A stretch of 64,000 nt of DNA from Chlorogloeopsis sp. ULAP01. Lineage in GTDB: Bacteria; Cyanobacteriota; Cyanobacteriia; Cyanobacteriales; Nostocaceae. This document shows, piece after piece, positions 41,130-49,695 of this stretch. A program made the position numbers and the translations under genes. The stretch lies in contig NZ_JAUDRH010000003.1 in assembly GCF_030381805.1 (NCBI RefSeq), positions 372,001 through 436,000 of the forward strand. The letters run 5' to 3'. The notes under the pieces are model-generated. The model did no database searches and was not told the DNA's origin. It saw only the letters and a list, made by a program, of their open reading frames with translations. Numbering within the stretch: the stretch's first letter is position 1; each line of letters opens with the position of its first letter.

Positions 41130-43937
41130 ATGTTTAATAAAGCAGATGCAGCTAAAAATAATAATGTGCAAAAGCAAGAACCGATGATTTCACCACTACA
41201 GGTGAAAGATAGTATGTTACCACTTCCTAGTTTGCGTATTCAGGATGCAACTACTCGAAATTCTTCTTTGCATCGGGGTATTGCGGCTTGTCAGCGACTG
41301 AGCTTGAATAAGAAAGTAACCCTGTTTGCGATCGCTATTAGTACGTTACCGATTTTGGGGCTGGGGGTACTTATATATCAATTTACTAGTCAATCTCTCA
41401 CCAACAACATTAGCAAGGCTCAAGAAACAGAACTCAATACCTTAACAGATAAGATTAATCGTTTCATGTTTGAACGACATGGAGATATTCAGCTACTATC
41501 TAATCTACCAATTCTAGGTAATTTATCATTTAGATCTGAAAGAGAAAAACAAGCTTTGCTGGATAAATTAGTAGAAAATTATAAATTCTACAGCAATATT
41601 TATATTTTTAACCGTGAAGGTAAATTAGTAGCTCAATCTTCAGGAAAATCTCTACAAAGTCCTCAAAATCAATCCTATTTTCAAAGTGTTTTAAAAGATG
41701 ATGTAGTAGCGATCGCCCAACCAACAGCAAACAATATTTATATTGTTGCACCTGTCAAACATAAGTTTACGGATGAAACTATTGGCGTGATAGTAGCACA
41801 GATGCCTGTAAAGAATATAGAAGAATTAACAGAACAAGTCAAGAAAAGAAATAATTTAAATTACTACTTAATTAATGATGTAAGTAAAATTTTTGCAGCT
41901 TCAAAGCAGGCAGAAGTAGATAAAAATATTCAAAAGGAATTTCCGATTTTTGACAAACTAGATACAGCCGGAAAGGTAGTTACTCAGACAGCTTTTAATC
42001 CTCAAACTAAGTCTGAAAACCTAATTTCTTTTACTCGCTTAGAACAATTACCAGGTATACCCAATCTTAGCTGGGGAGTTATGCTTTCGGCTGATGCAGC
42101 AACTGTATTTGCACCCCGAAGACAACTGTTTTGGAAGATTGCAAGTGCTACGGCACTGACAGCATTAATTACGGCGGCGATCGCAGCCTGGTTTGCCAAA
42201 CGTTTTACAGAACCAATATTGAAGGCAACAGCAAAGGTAGCTCAATTTAGTCAAGGTGAACAAAATCGCCATATCACCTCAAACGAAAAAGATGAGCTAG
42301 GGATTTTAAATGCAAATATTAATCACATGGCAGCGCAACTAGAAACCCTACTCAAAGAGCAAGAAAAAGATATCGAACAAACACAATTACTGACAGATAT
42401 TACCTTACGTATTCGCTCTCACCTAAAAACAGAGGATATTTGTAAAACAGCAGCGAGAGAGGTTCGACAAGCACTAAAAGCAGATCGAGTACTTATTTAC
42501 GAATTAAGTTCTGATACCGAGAATGGTGAAATAATTTATGAATCTGTGAATGCAATTTATCCAAAAATTTTGGGAGTACCAATTGATGATACTTGTTTTT
42601 GGGAACGTCATTTAGATATTTCTCAAAATATTCAAGTGCAGGCGATCGCTGATATTTATCAAGAGCCAAATTTGCAGGATATCGACGCTGACATCAAAAT
42701 TTTAGAAAAATTTGCTGTCAAAGCCAGCTTGATTGCACCGATTGTTTATCAGCAAAAGCCGATCGCTTTAATAATTGCCCATCAGTGCGCTCATCCCCGA
42801 TATTGGCAAAAGACAGAAATTGATTTATTTAAACACCTAGCAATAGAAATTAGCTATGCTCTTGAGCAGGCAGGGCTACTAGAAGAAATAGAGCAAGTAA
42901 GAGCGATCGCCCAAACATCTTCTACCAAAGAACGAGAAGACAAACAAGCCCTGCATACACAACTACTAAACCTGCTCAAATATGCAGAAGATGCAGCCAG
43001 TGGCGATTTGAGCGTACGGGCTGAAGTTAGCGCTGGTGAAATCGGCACCGTTGCTGACTTTTTCAATTCCATAGTAGAAAGTTTGCGCGAGATTGTCATA
43101 CAAGTCAAATTGACTGCCACTCAAGTTAATCAGGCGATCGGTGCTAACTCTGGAGCCATTCGTCAACTAGCCCAAGAAGCACAAACACAAGCTGTAGAAG
43201 TTGATCGTACTCTTGATGCTGTCGAGCAAATGACGCAAGCGATTCAAGCAGCAGCCCAAAACGCCCAGCAAGCTGCCGTAATTGTCGAAAATGCTGCTCA
43301 AACAGCCACAAAAAGCGGACAAGCAATGGATTTGACAGTACAAAATATATTACACCTGCGGGAAACCGTTAGTGAAACCACCAAGAAAGTCAAACGTTTG
43401 GGAGAATCTACGCAACAAATTAGCCGTGTGGTGGCATTAATTAACCAGATTTCCATGCAAACTAACTTGTTAGCAATCAATGCCGGTATTGAAGCAGCAC
43501 GTGCAGGTGAAGAAGCCCAAGGATTTGTTGTTGTTGCAGAAGAAGTAGGCGAGTTGGCAACGCGATCGGCAGCAGCAACCAAAGAAATTGAACAAATTGT
43601 CGATACTATCCAGCGCGAAACCAGCGAAGTGGTTCAAGCTATGGAAGTAGGAACAACCCAAGTAATGGCAGGCACTTCTGTTGTCGAAGCCGCTAAAAGC
43701 AGCCTCAGCCAAATATTAGAAGTTTCACAGCAAATCGACGACTTGGTGCAATCAATTTCTGTTGCTACAGTTTCTGGAGTGGAAACATCGCAAACTGTCA
43801 GTGAACTAATGAAACAAATCGCCGCTATTTCCAAGCGTACTAGTGACTCTTCTTTGCAAGTTTCTGAAGCTCTCCAAGAAACTGTGCATATTTCCCAACA
43901 ATTACAAGAAACCGTCGGCACATTTAAAGTCTGTTAG
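41130..43937 (+). CDS. Methyl-accepting chemoreceptor, PilJ/HmpD type, with GAF domain
   Basis: 935 residues. TM1 (VTLFAIAISTLPILGLGVLIY) is followed by a periplasmic dCache-like domain (about 95-330), TM2, HAMP (about 345-400), a GAF domain (about 410-570), a second HAMP-like linker and the MCP signalling domain (about 670-930) with the hairpin tip NQISMQTNLLAINAGIEAAR. The GAF resembles bilin-binding cyanobacteriochrome/phytochrome GAFs (DRVLIYEL, DDTCFW, IAPIVYQQ, IIAHQCAHPRYWQ) but lacks the usual Cys-His bilin site. It signals to CheA through CheW. Confidence 0.9.
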   Translation: MFNKADAAKNNNVQKQEPMISPLQVKDSMLPLPSLRIQDATTRNSSLHRGIAACQRLSLNKKVTLFAIAISTLPILGLGVLIYQFTSQSLTNNISKAQETELNTLTDKINRFMFERHGDIQLLSNLPILGNLSFRSEREKQALLDKLVENYKFYSNIYIFNREGKLVAQSSGKSLQSPQNQSYFQSVLKDDVVAIAQPTANNIYIVAPVKHKFTDETIGVIVAQMPVKNIEELTEQVKKRNNLNYYLINDVSKIFAASKQAEVDKNIQKEFPIFDKLDTAGKVVTQTAFNPQTKSENLISFTRLEQLPGIPNLSWGVMLSADAATVFAPRRQLFWKIASATALTALITAAIAAWFAKRFTEPILKATAKVAQFSQGEQNRHITSNEKDELGILNANINHMAAQLETLLKEQEKDIEQTQLLTDITLRIRSHLKTEDICKTAAREVRQALKADRVLIYELSSDTENGEIIYESVNAIYPKILGVPIDDTCFWERHLDISQNIQVQAIADIYQEPNLQDIDADIKILEKFAVKASLIAPIVYQQKPIALIIAHQCAHPRYWQKTEIDLFKHLAIEISYALEQAGLLEEIEQVRAIAQTSSTKEREDKQALHTQLLNLLKYAEDAASGDLSVRAEVSAGEIGTVADFFNSIVESLREIVIQVKLTATQVNQAIGANSGAIRQLAQEAQTQAVEVDRTLDAVEQMTQAIQAAAQNAQQAAVIVENAAQTATKSGQAMDLTVQNILHLRETVSETTKKVKRLGESTQQISRVVALINQISMQTNLLAINAGIEAARAGEEAQGFVVVAEEVGELATRSAAATKEIEQIVDTIQRETSEVVQAMEVGTTQVMAGTSVVEAAKSSLSQILEVSQQIDDLVQSISVATVSGVETSQTVSELMKQIAAISKRTSDSSLQVSEALQETVHISQQLQETVGTFKVC

Positions 43938-43944
43938 TTGTGTT

Positions 43945-44040
43945 TTCTTCTTCCTTCTGCCATCTGCCTCTCCGCAGTCGCTACAATGCGGGGAACCCGC
44001 GCAACGCGCTGCTCTCTGCCCTCCTGCCTTTTACTCAAGA
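43945..44040. repeat. Spacer repeat within the chemosensory operon
   Basis: C/T-rich units (CTTCTGCCATCTGCCTCTCC, CTGCCCTCCTGCC) flank GCGGGGAACCCGCGCAACGC, a GC-rich insert with a small hairpin (GCGGG/CCCGC). This looks like a dispersed intergenic repeat placed between the receptor and CheA genes. It reads as an unlikely in-frame extension of CheA. Confidence 0.4.
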
Positions 44041-44049
44041 ACAAAAATC

Positions 44050-47037
44050 ATGTCACAGTACAAAGAATTTGAAATCCAGATGCAGTTTCTGGAGGAAGCA
44101 ACAGATTACTTAAATACTTTAGAAGGAATATTACTGGAAATTGAGAGCAACAACCGCATTGCTCCGGAAAAAATCAATGCCGCGCTTCGAGCTACTCATT
44201 CCATTAAAGGTGGCGCAGCGATGATGGGATTCCACGAAATCGCTGATTTAGCACATCGTCTCGAAGATTCCTTTAAAGTCTTAAAGACTCAAAAAAATTC
44301 TCTAGAGCTTGACACAGAATTACAAAGTTTACTGCTGTCTGGAGTTGATTGGTTGCGTCAAATTGTGGAATTGCACTCCCAGGGCAATGCTATAGACGGG
44401 CAGTGGTTAACCACCTTTTGTTATCCAGTTTTTGCAGATCTACATCAGCGTTTGGGCGATCCCATTCCTGAGGATGCTACGAGTATGCTGTCACCAGAAG
44501 ATGATGGACAAAATATTATCCCTCTACTATTTGAAACTGAGGTAGAGGGGTGTTTGCAGCGTTTAGAAGCTATGCTGGCAGAAGGTGAACAGTCTACTCT
44601 CAAAGAAGAAGTTGTGAGTATGGCAGCAGAGTTGGGTGGTTTGGGCGAAATGCTGCAAATAGAAGCTTTTATGCAGTTGTGTGAATCAGTCACGAATCGC
44701 TTAGAAACTGCTCATCCTTCCCAAATTGTCGAAATTGCCCGTGCTGCACTTTTAATGTGGAGGCGATCGCAAGCATTAGTACTTGCTAATCAATGCTCTT
44801 GCTTGCCAACACAAATAGAGCTAGATGATTTTGTCTGTGTAGCAGAACAATCGTCAACAGATGAAACACAACCAATAGAAGCAGCGAACGATTTCCTGCA
44901 ACCAGAATTTACAGCACAAGCTTGGGTAGAAGAAGAAATTATCACCACAGAGTTTGATGCGTTAGTGGCAAAATTTACCAATCATAGCAATTCTGAGGCT
45001 GATTTTGCTGCTAACATTTCCAGCACAGATTACAAATTAGTTGAACATAAACGAGAAATAAATAATACTAATAAAGACCGTGATAATTCGGAAAATACAG
45101 TCAGAGTTCCGAGTAAACAGCTAGAGCAGATTAATGATCTATTCTCCGAACTCATTATACAGCGCAATGGGTTGAACTTGCACTTAGAAAGATTGCGCAA
45201 GTTGGTTCGTACTCTAAATCAAAGAGTACAAGTGCTGGAGCGAGAAAATCAAGAATTACGTACAGCCTATGACAGAATAGCTACTCAAGTTATCATGCCA
45301 TCTGATGCTTCATCGTGGACGTTGGCAGATGGTGGCAATTCTTCGCAGACACAAGACAGAGAAAGTCGGTTTAATGTCTTAGAAATGGATCGCCATAACG
45401 AATTAAACCTGCTGTCTCAGGAAGTTATGGAAACCATTGTGCAGGTGCAAGAAGTCACAGCCGATATTCAACTCAGTCTCGAAGATACAGATCAGATTGC
45501 GAGAAAGCAAAATAAAACATCAAAGCAATTACAAAGAAAACTTACACAGATACGGATGCGCCCACTATCCGATATTGTTGATCGCTTTCCCAGGGCTTTA
45601 CGCGAATTGTGTGTGGAGTACGGCAAAAATGTACATCTCAAAATCGATGGTGCTAACACCTTAATTGAACGCGGTATCTTGGAAGCTTTGAATGAGCCGT
45701 TAATGCATTTGATGCGAAATGCCTTCGATCACGGGATCGAAGATGCTGCAACGCGCCGTGCCTGTGGTAAGTCAGAACAAGGATTGATTGAAATTACAGC
45801 ACTTCACCAAGGTAATCGCACAATTATTACTGTCAGAGATGATGGACGCGGCATTTGTTTAGAAAAAATTCGCGATCGCGCCCTAGCGATGGGATTAGAT
45901 GCAACTCTTATGGCACAAGCAAGCGACGAAGAATTATTATCCCTGATTTTTGAGCCAGGATTTACTACCTCTGACCAAGTTACAACATTATCCGGGCGCG
46001 GTGTCGGCATGGATGTAGTTCACAGTAACCTCAAACAAATCCAAGGAGATATAAACATTGATACTGCTGCGGGAGTAGGAACTACTTTTATCCTGTCAGT
46101 GCCGTTTACCATCTCAGTGGCACGAGTGCTATTGGTAGAAAGCAATCAGATGCTGTTGGCTTTCCCCACAGACGCCATTTTGGAAATATTTTTACTAGAA
46201 AACGAGTATGTGTTGTCAATGGCAAACGGCGAAGCGATCAACTGGCAAGGAAGCATAGTGCCATTAATTCGCCTCAATCGTTACTTGCAATTTAATTGTC
46301 CCCGCTACGATCATCCCAGCCTTGAAACTCCTCCAGCAATTAACGCTACCAGCGTACTCATCGTTGGAGATAGTAATCAACCAGTGGCAGTACAAATAGA
46401 GCGTTGTTGGGGTGAAGTGGAAGTTGCAATCCGCCAAGTTGAGGGTAATATTCCTCTACCTGCTGGCTTTAGCAATTGTACGATTCTCAGTGATGGTAGA
46501 GTCGTCGCCTTAATGAATATAAATGAGTTACTACATACTCATGCCACTAATGAGCGTACTAGAAGCAATCAATTACCACCAACAAAATTAAAAACAGTTT
46601 TTCTCAATTCTGCTGACGAGCAGCCAACAGCAGCACCACAAGAATCAAAAGGTACTATCTTAATTGTTGATGACTCAATTAATGTTCGGCGTTTTTTATC
46701 TCTGACTTTAGAAAAAGGAGGCTATCAAGTCGAGCAAGCTAAAGACGGGCAAGATGCCTTAGATAAGCTAGAAAATGGCTTGAAGATTAATGCTGTGATT
46801 TGTGATATCGAAATGCCTCGCGTAGATGGTTATGGCTTTTTAGGGCGTGTCCAATCAAACGATGAATTAAAATACATACCAGTTGCCATGCTAACTTCGC
46901 GCAGCAGCGACAAGCATCGGCAACTAGCTATGCAATTGGGTGCTAGAGCTTACTTCTCCAAACCTTATAACGAGCAAGAATTACTGCGAACTTTAGAGGA
47001 AATTATTTTTTCTGTGTCAGGAGCGACTAATAATTAA
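44050..47037 (+). CDS. Hybrid CheA histidine kinase, PilL/HmpE type
   Basis: A 995-residue protein. P1/HPt domain carries phospho-His H50 (ALRATHSIKGGAAMMG). A long acidic linker and second Hpt-like region follow, then the dimerisation domain with coiled coil (NLHLERLRKLVRTLNQRV), the ATPase with HLMRNAFDHGIE, DDGRGI and GRGVGMDVV, a CheW-like P5, and a C-terminal receiver with D919 (VICDIEMPRVDG). ATG 44050 is chosen; the frame upstream is repeat DNA. It is the last gene of the operon and its output kinase. Confidence 0.92.
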   Translation: MSQYKEFEIQMQFLEEATDYLNTLEGILLEIESNNRIAPEKINAALRATHSIKGGAAMMGFHEIADLAHRLEDSFKVLKTQKNSLELDTELQSLLLSGVDWLRQIVELHSQGNAIDGQWLTTFCYPVFADLHQRLGDPIPEDATSMLSPEDDGQNIIPLLFETEVEGCLQRLEAMLAEGEQSTLKEEVVSMAAELGGLGEMLQIEAFMQLCESVTNRLETAHPSQIVEIARAALLMWRRSQALVLANQCSCLPTQIELDDFVCVAEQSSTDETQPIEAANDFLQPEFTAQAWVEEEIITTEFDALVAKFTNHSNSEADFAANISSTDYKLVEHKREINNTNKDRDNSENTVRVPSKQLEQINDLFSELIIQRNGLNLHLERLRKLVRTLNQRVQVLERENQELRTAYDRIATQVIMPSDASSWTLADGGNSSQTQDRESRFNVLEMDRHNELNLLSQEVMETIVQVQEVTADIQLSLEDTDQIARKQNKTSKQLQRKLTQIRMRPLSDIVDRFPRALRELCVEYGKNVHLKIDGANTLIERGILEALNEPLMHLMRNAFDHGIEDAATRRACGKSEQGLIEITALHQGNRTIITVRDDGRGICLEKIRDRALAMGLDATLMAQASDEELLSLIFEPGFTTSDQVTTLSGRGVGMDVVHSNLKQIQGDINIDTAAGVGTTFILSVPFTISVARVLLVESNQMLLAFPTDAILEIFLLENEYVLSMANGEAINWQGSIVPLIRLNRYLQFNCPRYDHPSLETPPAINATSVLIVGDSNQPVAVQIERCWGEVEVAIRQVEGNIPLPAGFSNCTILSDGRVVALMNINELLHTHATNERTRSNQLPPTKLKTVFLNSADEQPTAAPQESKGTILIVDDSINVRRFLSLTLEKGGYQVEQAKDGQDALDKLENGLKINAVICDIEMPRVDGYGFLGRVQSNDELKYIPVAMLTSRSSDKHRQLAMQLGARAYFSKPYNEQELLRTLEEIIFSVSGATNN

Positions 47038-47493
47038 TACCAATGCGTGGATTTTGGATTAAAAGCATTGATTAATAGCCTATTCCAGAATTTTGAAACA
47101 AGACTCCGCCTGCCAACCTGGTATAACAGCTAGTCTTTCTCAAAGGGAACAGACACCAGATCAGCACTTTATTCAGGATGGCTGCAACAGCAACAAGCCT
47201 CGCTACGTGCGTCTAGGCTGCCAGTAAAAATCTGGAGTATTTTTGCCCTCTCTGTGTATGCTAGGCGATCGCTCTGATTTAGGCTTTCTATGCAAATGAA
47301 ACAAAATGTAATATATGTATTTTTTGCCACTCCAAATCCTGAAATATTCCCAGAAGTTAGTTATCTTAGGATTATCAGCTATTCAATTTTTGACAAGGTG
47401 GTTGATTAAATTAAATATTCTCTCAAGAAACAAAAAGTCATAAAAAAACTGTCTAAAAAAGCGAGATCAGCAAGTCGAGGGGTTGAAAACAAG
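47038..47493. other. Spacer, nothing recognised
   Basis: 456 bases between the CheA gene and the TM2 gene, both on the plus strand. No ORF, hairpin with T-run, RNA gene or known operator could be recognised. One HIP1-like site is present. It presumably contains the TM2 gene's promoter. Confidence 0.35.
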
Positions 47494-47997
47494 ATGAAAG
47501 CTGAAAATAATAATAAAGATCATCAAGAACGCCTGCTTGTCTCCTACATCTTGAATGCAGCCTGGTTTTTCGGCTTGGGTGGATTGCACCGTTTATACAA
47601 TGGCAAGATTGGGACGGGTTTATTATGGTTAGTAACCTATGGTGTATTTGGTATCGGCCAGTTTGCAGATCTGTTCTTCATCCCGAAAATGGTAGACGAA
47701 CATGAACTTAGACTGAGGTTAAAAGCAGGCTTGTCTCCTTTGGGTGTGGCTTTACACCAACCAGTCGTTGCTTCAGAAGTATATCATCCCAAGGGTAATC
47801 AGCTTATAGTCAAGCTAATTGAAGCAGCAGAAAAAAGAGGCGCTATGCTGACTGTAACTCAGGGCGTAAAAGCAACTGGAGCCAGTTTTACTGAGGTAGA
47901 AGCTGCTTTGCGGGAGCTGTTAAGGTCAGGTTATGTCAGGATAGATAACGACCCCATTACCGGAGCTGTTACCTACCATTTCCATGAACTTGGTTAG
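47494..47997 (+). CDS. TM2-domain protein with C-terminal winged-helix-like region
   Basis: A 167-residue protein. The TM2 domain (about 14-65) has two helices around the motif FFGLGGLHRLYNGKIGTGLLW and GIGQFADLFFIP. The C-terminal half (about 105-167: LIEAAEKRGAMLTVTQGVKATGASFTEVEAALREL) resembles a small winged helix. The pairing of a TM2 hairpin with a soluble C-domain is common in cyanobacteria; the function is unknown. Confidence 0.82.
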   Translation: MKAENNNKDHQERLLVSYILNAAWFFGLGGLHRLYNGKIGTGLLWLVTYGVFGIGQFADLFFIPKMVDEHELRLRLKAGLSPLGVALHQPVVASEVYHPKGNQLIVKLIEAAEKRGAMLTVTQGVKATGASFTEVEAALRELLRSGYVRIDNDPITGAVTYHFHELG

Positions 47998-48008
47998 GCT
48001 AATTGATT

Positions 48009-48665
48009 TTAATTCCTTCCTAGCCACTTTTGACCATCTAAGCGCTGCATTAATCCCCAGATTAATAAATCTAGGGTAATTTTGCGCTCATCAATTAAGA
48101 ATGATTCTAAAGTACTGGGTTGTTTACCCTCATAGCAAGAAAACGCTTTTTTCCCTTGAATAGTTTCATCAGGAAAATAGACGTTAAAGTGCCGCACACC
48201 ATCCGGATAGTTGCCGACTATTTGCCAACACTCACCGGATTGTTCCATTCCTTTAATAGGAATCTTTTGTTTAACAAAAGACAACTGTAAATCTTTAACA
48301 CCTTGTTGGGCGATCGCCTTTTGCAAAGCTGGCAAGTAGTCTTGTTGGATAAACTCTGTAAATGGCTTATCCTCAACGCCTGGTGCTTTTTCCTTTTTTG
48401 CTGCCTTAGCTGCTGCTGGTTTGTCTCCTGCTGCCTTAACTGCGGCGGGTTTTTCTCGCTTGGGTGGTGCAGTTTTTGTTCCGGCAGCATTTGGGTTAGT
48501 TTCTGGATTTGCTGCTTTGGGATCTGGTGCGTTGGAAGTAGGAATGTCTGTCGCTTCGGGTGAGTCGCTGCTAGGAGCACGTTCTTCAGCGACGGTGGGA
48601 GCTTGCTTGTCAACAGTGCTGGGAGCCACCTCTCCCGCTTCATTGTGATTGGTTTCTTCTGCCAT
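48009..48665 (-). CDS. DUF2996 family protein with low-complexity N-terminus
   Basis: A 218-residue protein. Residues 1-100 are disordered and rich in Ala/Pro/Lys/Glu, with repeated KPAAxKAA segments. The conserved DUF2996 domain follows (FIQQDYLPALQKAIAQQGVKDL... CWQIVGNYPDGVRHFNVYFPD... ISFLIDERKIT-type end). DUF2996 is restricted to cyanobacteria and plastids and has no known activity. It ends 11 bases from the convergent TM2 gene. Confidence 0.82.
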   Translation of the reverse strand: MAEETNHNEAGEVAPSTVDKQAPTVAEERAPSSDSPEATDIPTSNAPDPKAANPETNPNAAGTKTAPPKREKPAAVKAAGDKPAAAKAAKKEKAPGVEDKPFTEFIQQDYLPALQKAIAQQGVKDLQLSFVKQKIPIKGMEQSGECWQIVGNYPDGVRHFNVYFPDETIQGKKAFSCYEGKQPSTLESFLIDERKITLDLLIWGLMQRLDGQKWLGRN

Positions 48666-48837
48666 TACTCAGGTCAATCCTTTGTCTAGCTAGAGGAGCG
48701 ATCGCTCACCTTAAGATACTTGAGGTATCAGTCATTTTCATTTTGACATAGTCAAGCCAGTCTATATATACTGATATCTCGCACTATCCGATTGAGAGAG
48801 TCACAAGCTCCAGTTCTCGTTCTAGATCTCGTTACCA

Positions 48838-48866
48838 GGTTGAACCTGGTAACGAGGGTTTTGAGG
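48838..48866. repeat. 29-bp palindrome, copy 2
   Basis: CTCGTTACCAGGTT, G, AACCTGGTAACGAG: perfect 14-bp arms around a single base. It is nearly identical to 25735-25763. It is located between the divergent DUF2996 and PH-like genes, 65 bases before the latter. Confidence 0.65.
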
Positions 48867-48930
48867 CTCATAATCAAAATTATGAGTTATTATAAGTAGG
48901 CTTGAACTCAAATAAGTCTTTTAATAGACT

Positions 48931-49287
48931 ATGGATTTATACATCAATGAAAATAAACTAAATATAGAATTTACATTTACAGAACAACTCCTAGCTGTCT
49001 GTTGGGGAAAAAGCTGGAATATCCCACTTGCCAATATTGCCCAAGTTACAACAGCCGAACCTCAAAGTAGTTGGAAAGAACTGCGTGCTCCTGGTAGCTT
49101 TATCCCAGGATTTATTAAAGCTGGTACTTATTATACGAACCGAGGCAAAGAGTTTTGGTACGTAAATAGAGATAAAGATTATTTAATTATTGAACTGCAA
49201 AATGAATCATATAAAAGAATTATCTTGACTATTAATAATAATGAACATTGGCAAGAAAGACTAAACCAATTAATTGCTAATTATTGA
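48931..49287 (+). CDS. Small hypothetical protein, possibly PH-like fold
   Basis: A 118-residue soluble protein. The pattern (IEFTFTEQLLAVCWGKSWNI, an I-A-Q-V strand, PGSFIPGFIKAGTYYTNRG, EFWYVNRDKDYLIIELQNE, then a C-terminal helix) resembles small bacterial PH-like proteins, but I cannot name the family. It is isolated, with a palindrome upstream and a hairpin after the stop. Confidence 0.6.
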   Translation: MDLYINENKLNIEFTFTEQLLAVCWGKSWNIPLANIAQVTTAEPQSSWKELRAPGSFIPGFIKAGTYYTNRGKEFWYVNRDKDYLIIELQNESYKRIILTINNNEHWQERLNQLIANY

Positions 49288-49312
49288 TTGCCAACGCAAC
49301 AAGAAAAATCAA

Positions 49313-49357
49313 GAGTTATGAGCAATAAAGTTTCATTGCCAACTCATAACTCATAAC
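49313..49357. terminator. Hairpin between convergent genes
   Basis: GAGTTATGAG (49313-49322) pairs perfectly with CTCATAACTC (49343-49352). ATAACTTTT follows on the plus strand and TTGATTTTT on the minus strand. It is a plausible bidirectional terminator for the PH-like gene and the MoaD/ThiS gene. Confidence 0.45.
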
Positions 49358-49364
49358 TTTTCGC

Positions 49365-49640
49365 TCAACCACCAGCTACAGCAGGGACAATACTTACTTC
49401 ATCGCCATCTTTTAAAGGTGTTGCGGTTCCATCTAGAAAGCGAATGTCTTCGCTATTAACATACAAATTTAAAAATCGTCGCGGCTCCCCCGCCTCATCG
49501 CACAAGCGCGATTTGATACCAGGACAAGCTTTTTCTAGGGAATCCAACAGTTCAGCAATATTATTGCCGCTACATTCCAAAGTAGCTTGGTTGTTAGTAA
49601 ATTTTTGAAGAGCAGTAGGAACTAAAACTTTTACAGCCAT
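49365..49640 (-). CDS. MoaD/ThiS-family sulfur-carrier-like protein
   Basis: A 91-residue beta-grasp protein. ATG 49640 (MAVKVLVPTALQKFT) is preferred; the upstream extension to 49685 is repeat sequence. Typical features are VLVPTALQKFTNNQATLECS, DEAGEPRRFLNLYVNSEDIR, DGDEVSIVPAVAGG and the C-terminal Gly-Gly that becomes a thiocarboxylate. It lies immediately downstream of thrC on the minus strand, 55 bases away, and is probably co-transcribed. This pairing recalls the CysO-CysM sulfur-transfer system of actinobacteria. Confidence 0.85.
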   Translation of the reverse strand: MAVKVLVPTALQKFTNNQATLECSGNNIAELLDSLEKACPGIKSRLCDEAGEPRRFLNLYVNSEDIRFLDGTATPLKDGDEVSIVPAVAGG

Positions 49641-49695
49641 ATAAATTGAGTTGTCAGTTGGTGGTTGTCGATTGCAGTTAGCCATTAGCTATTAA

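Noticed and set aside
43298..43921. Overlapping minus-strand ORFs opposite the chemoreceptor gene
   Set aside because: They are antisense shadows of the well-conserved MCP signalling domain, with compositions rich in Cys/Ser and no recognisable motif.
43843..44049. 69-codon N-terminal extension of the CheA frame
   Set aside because: It overlaps the end of the receptor gene and an intergenic repeat; the ATG at 44050 begins the recognisable HPt domain.
48218..48643. Second minus-strand ORF overlapping the DUF2996 gene
   Set aside because: Lys/Gln/Pro-rich frame produced by the low-complexity Ala-rich region; the DUF2996 frame explains the conservation.
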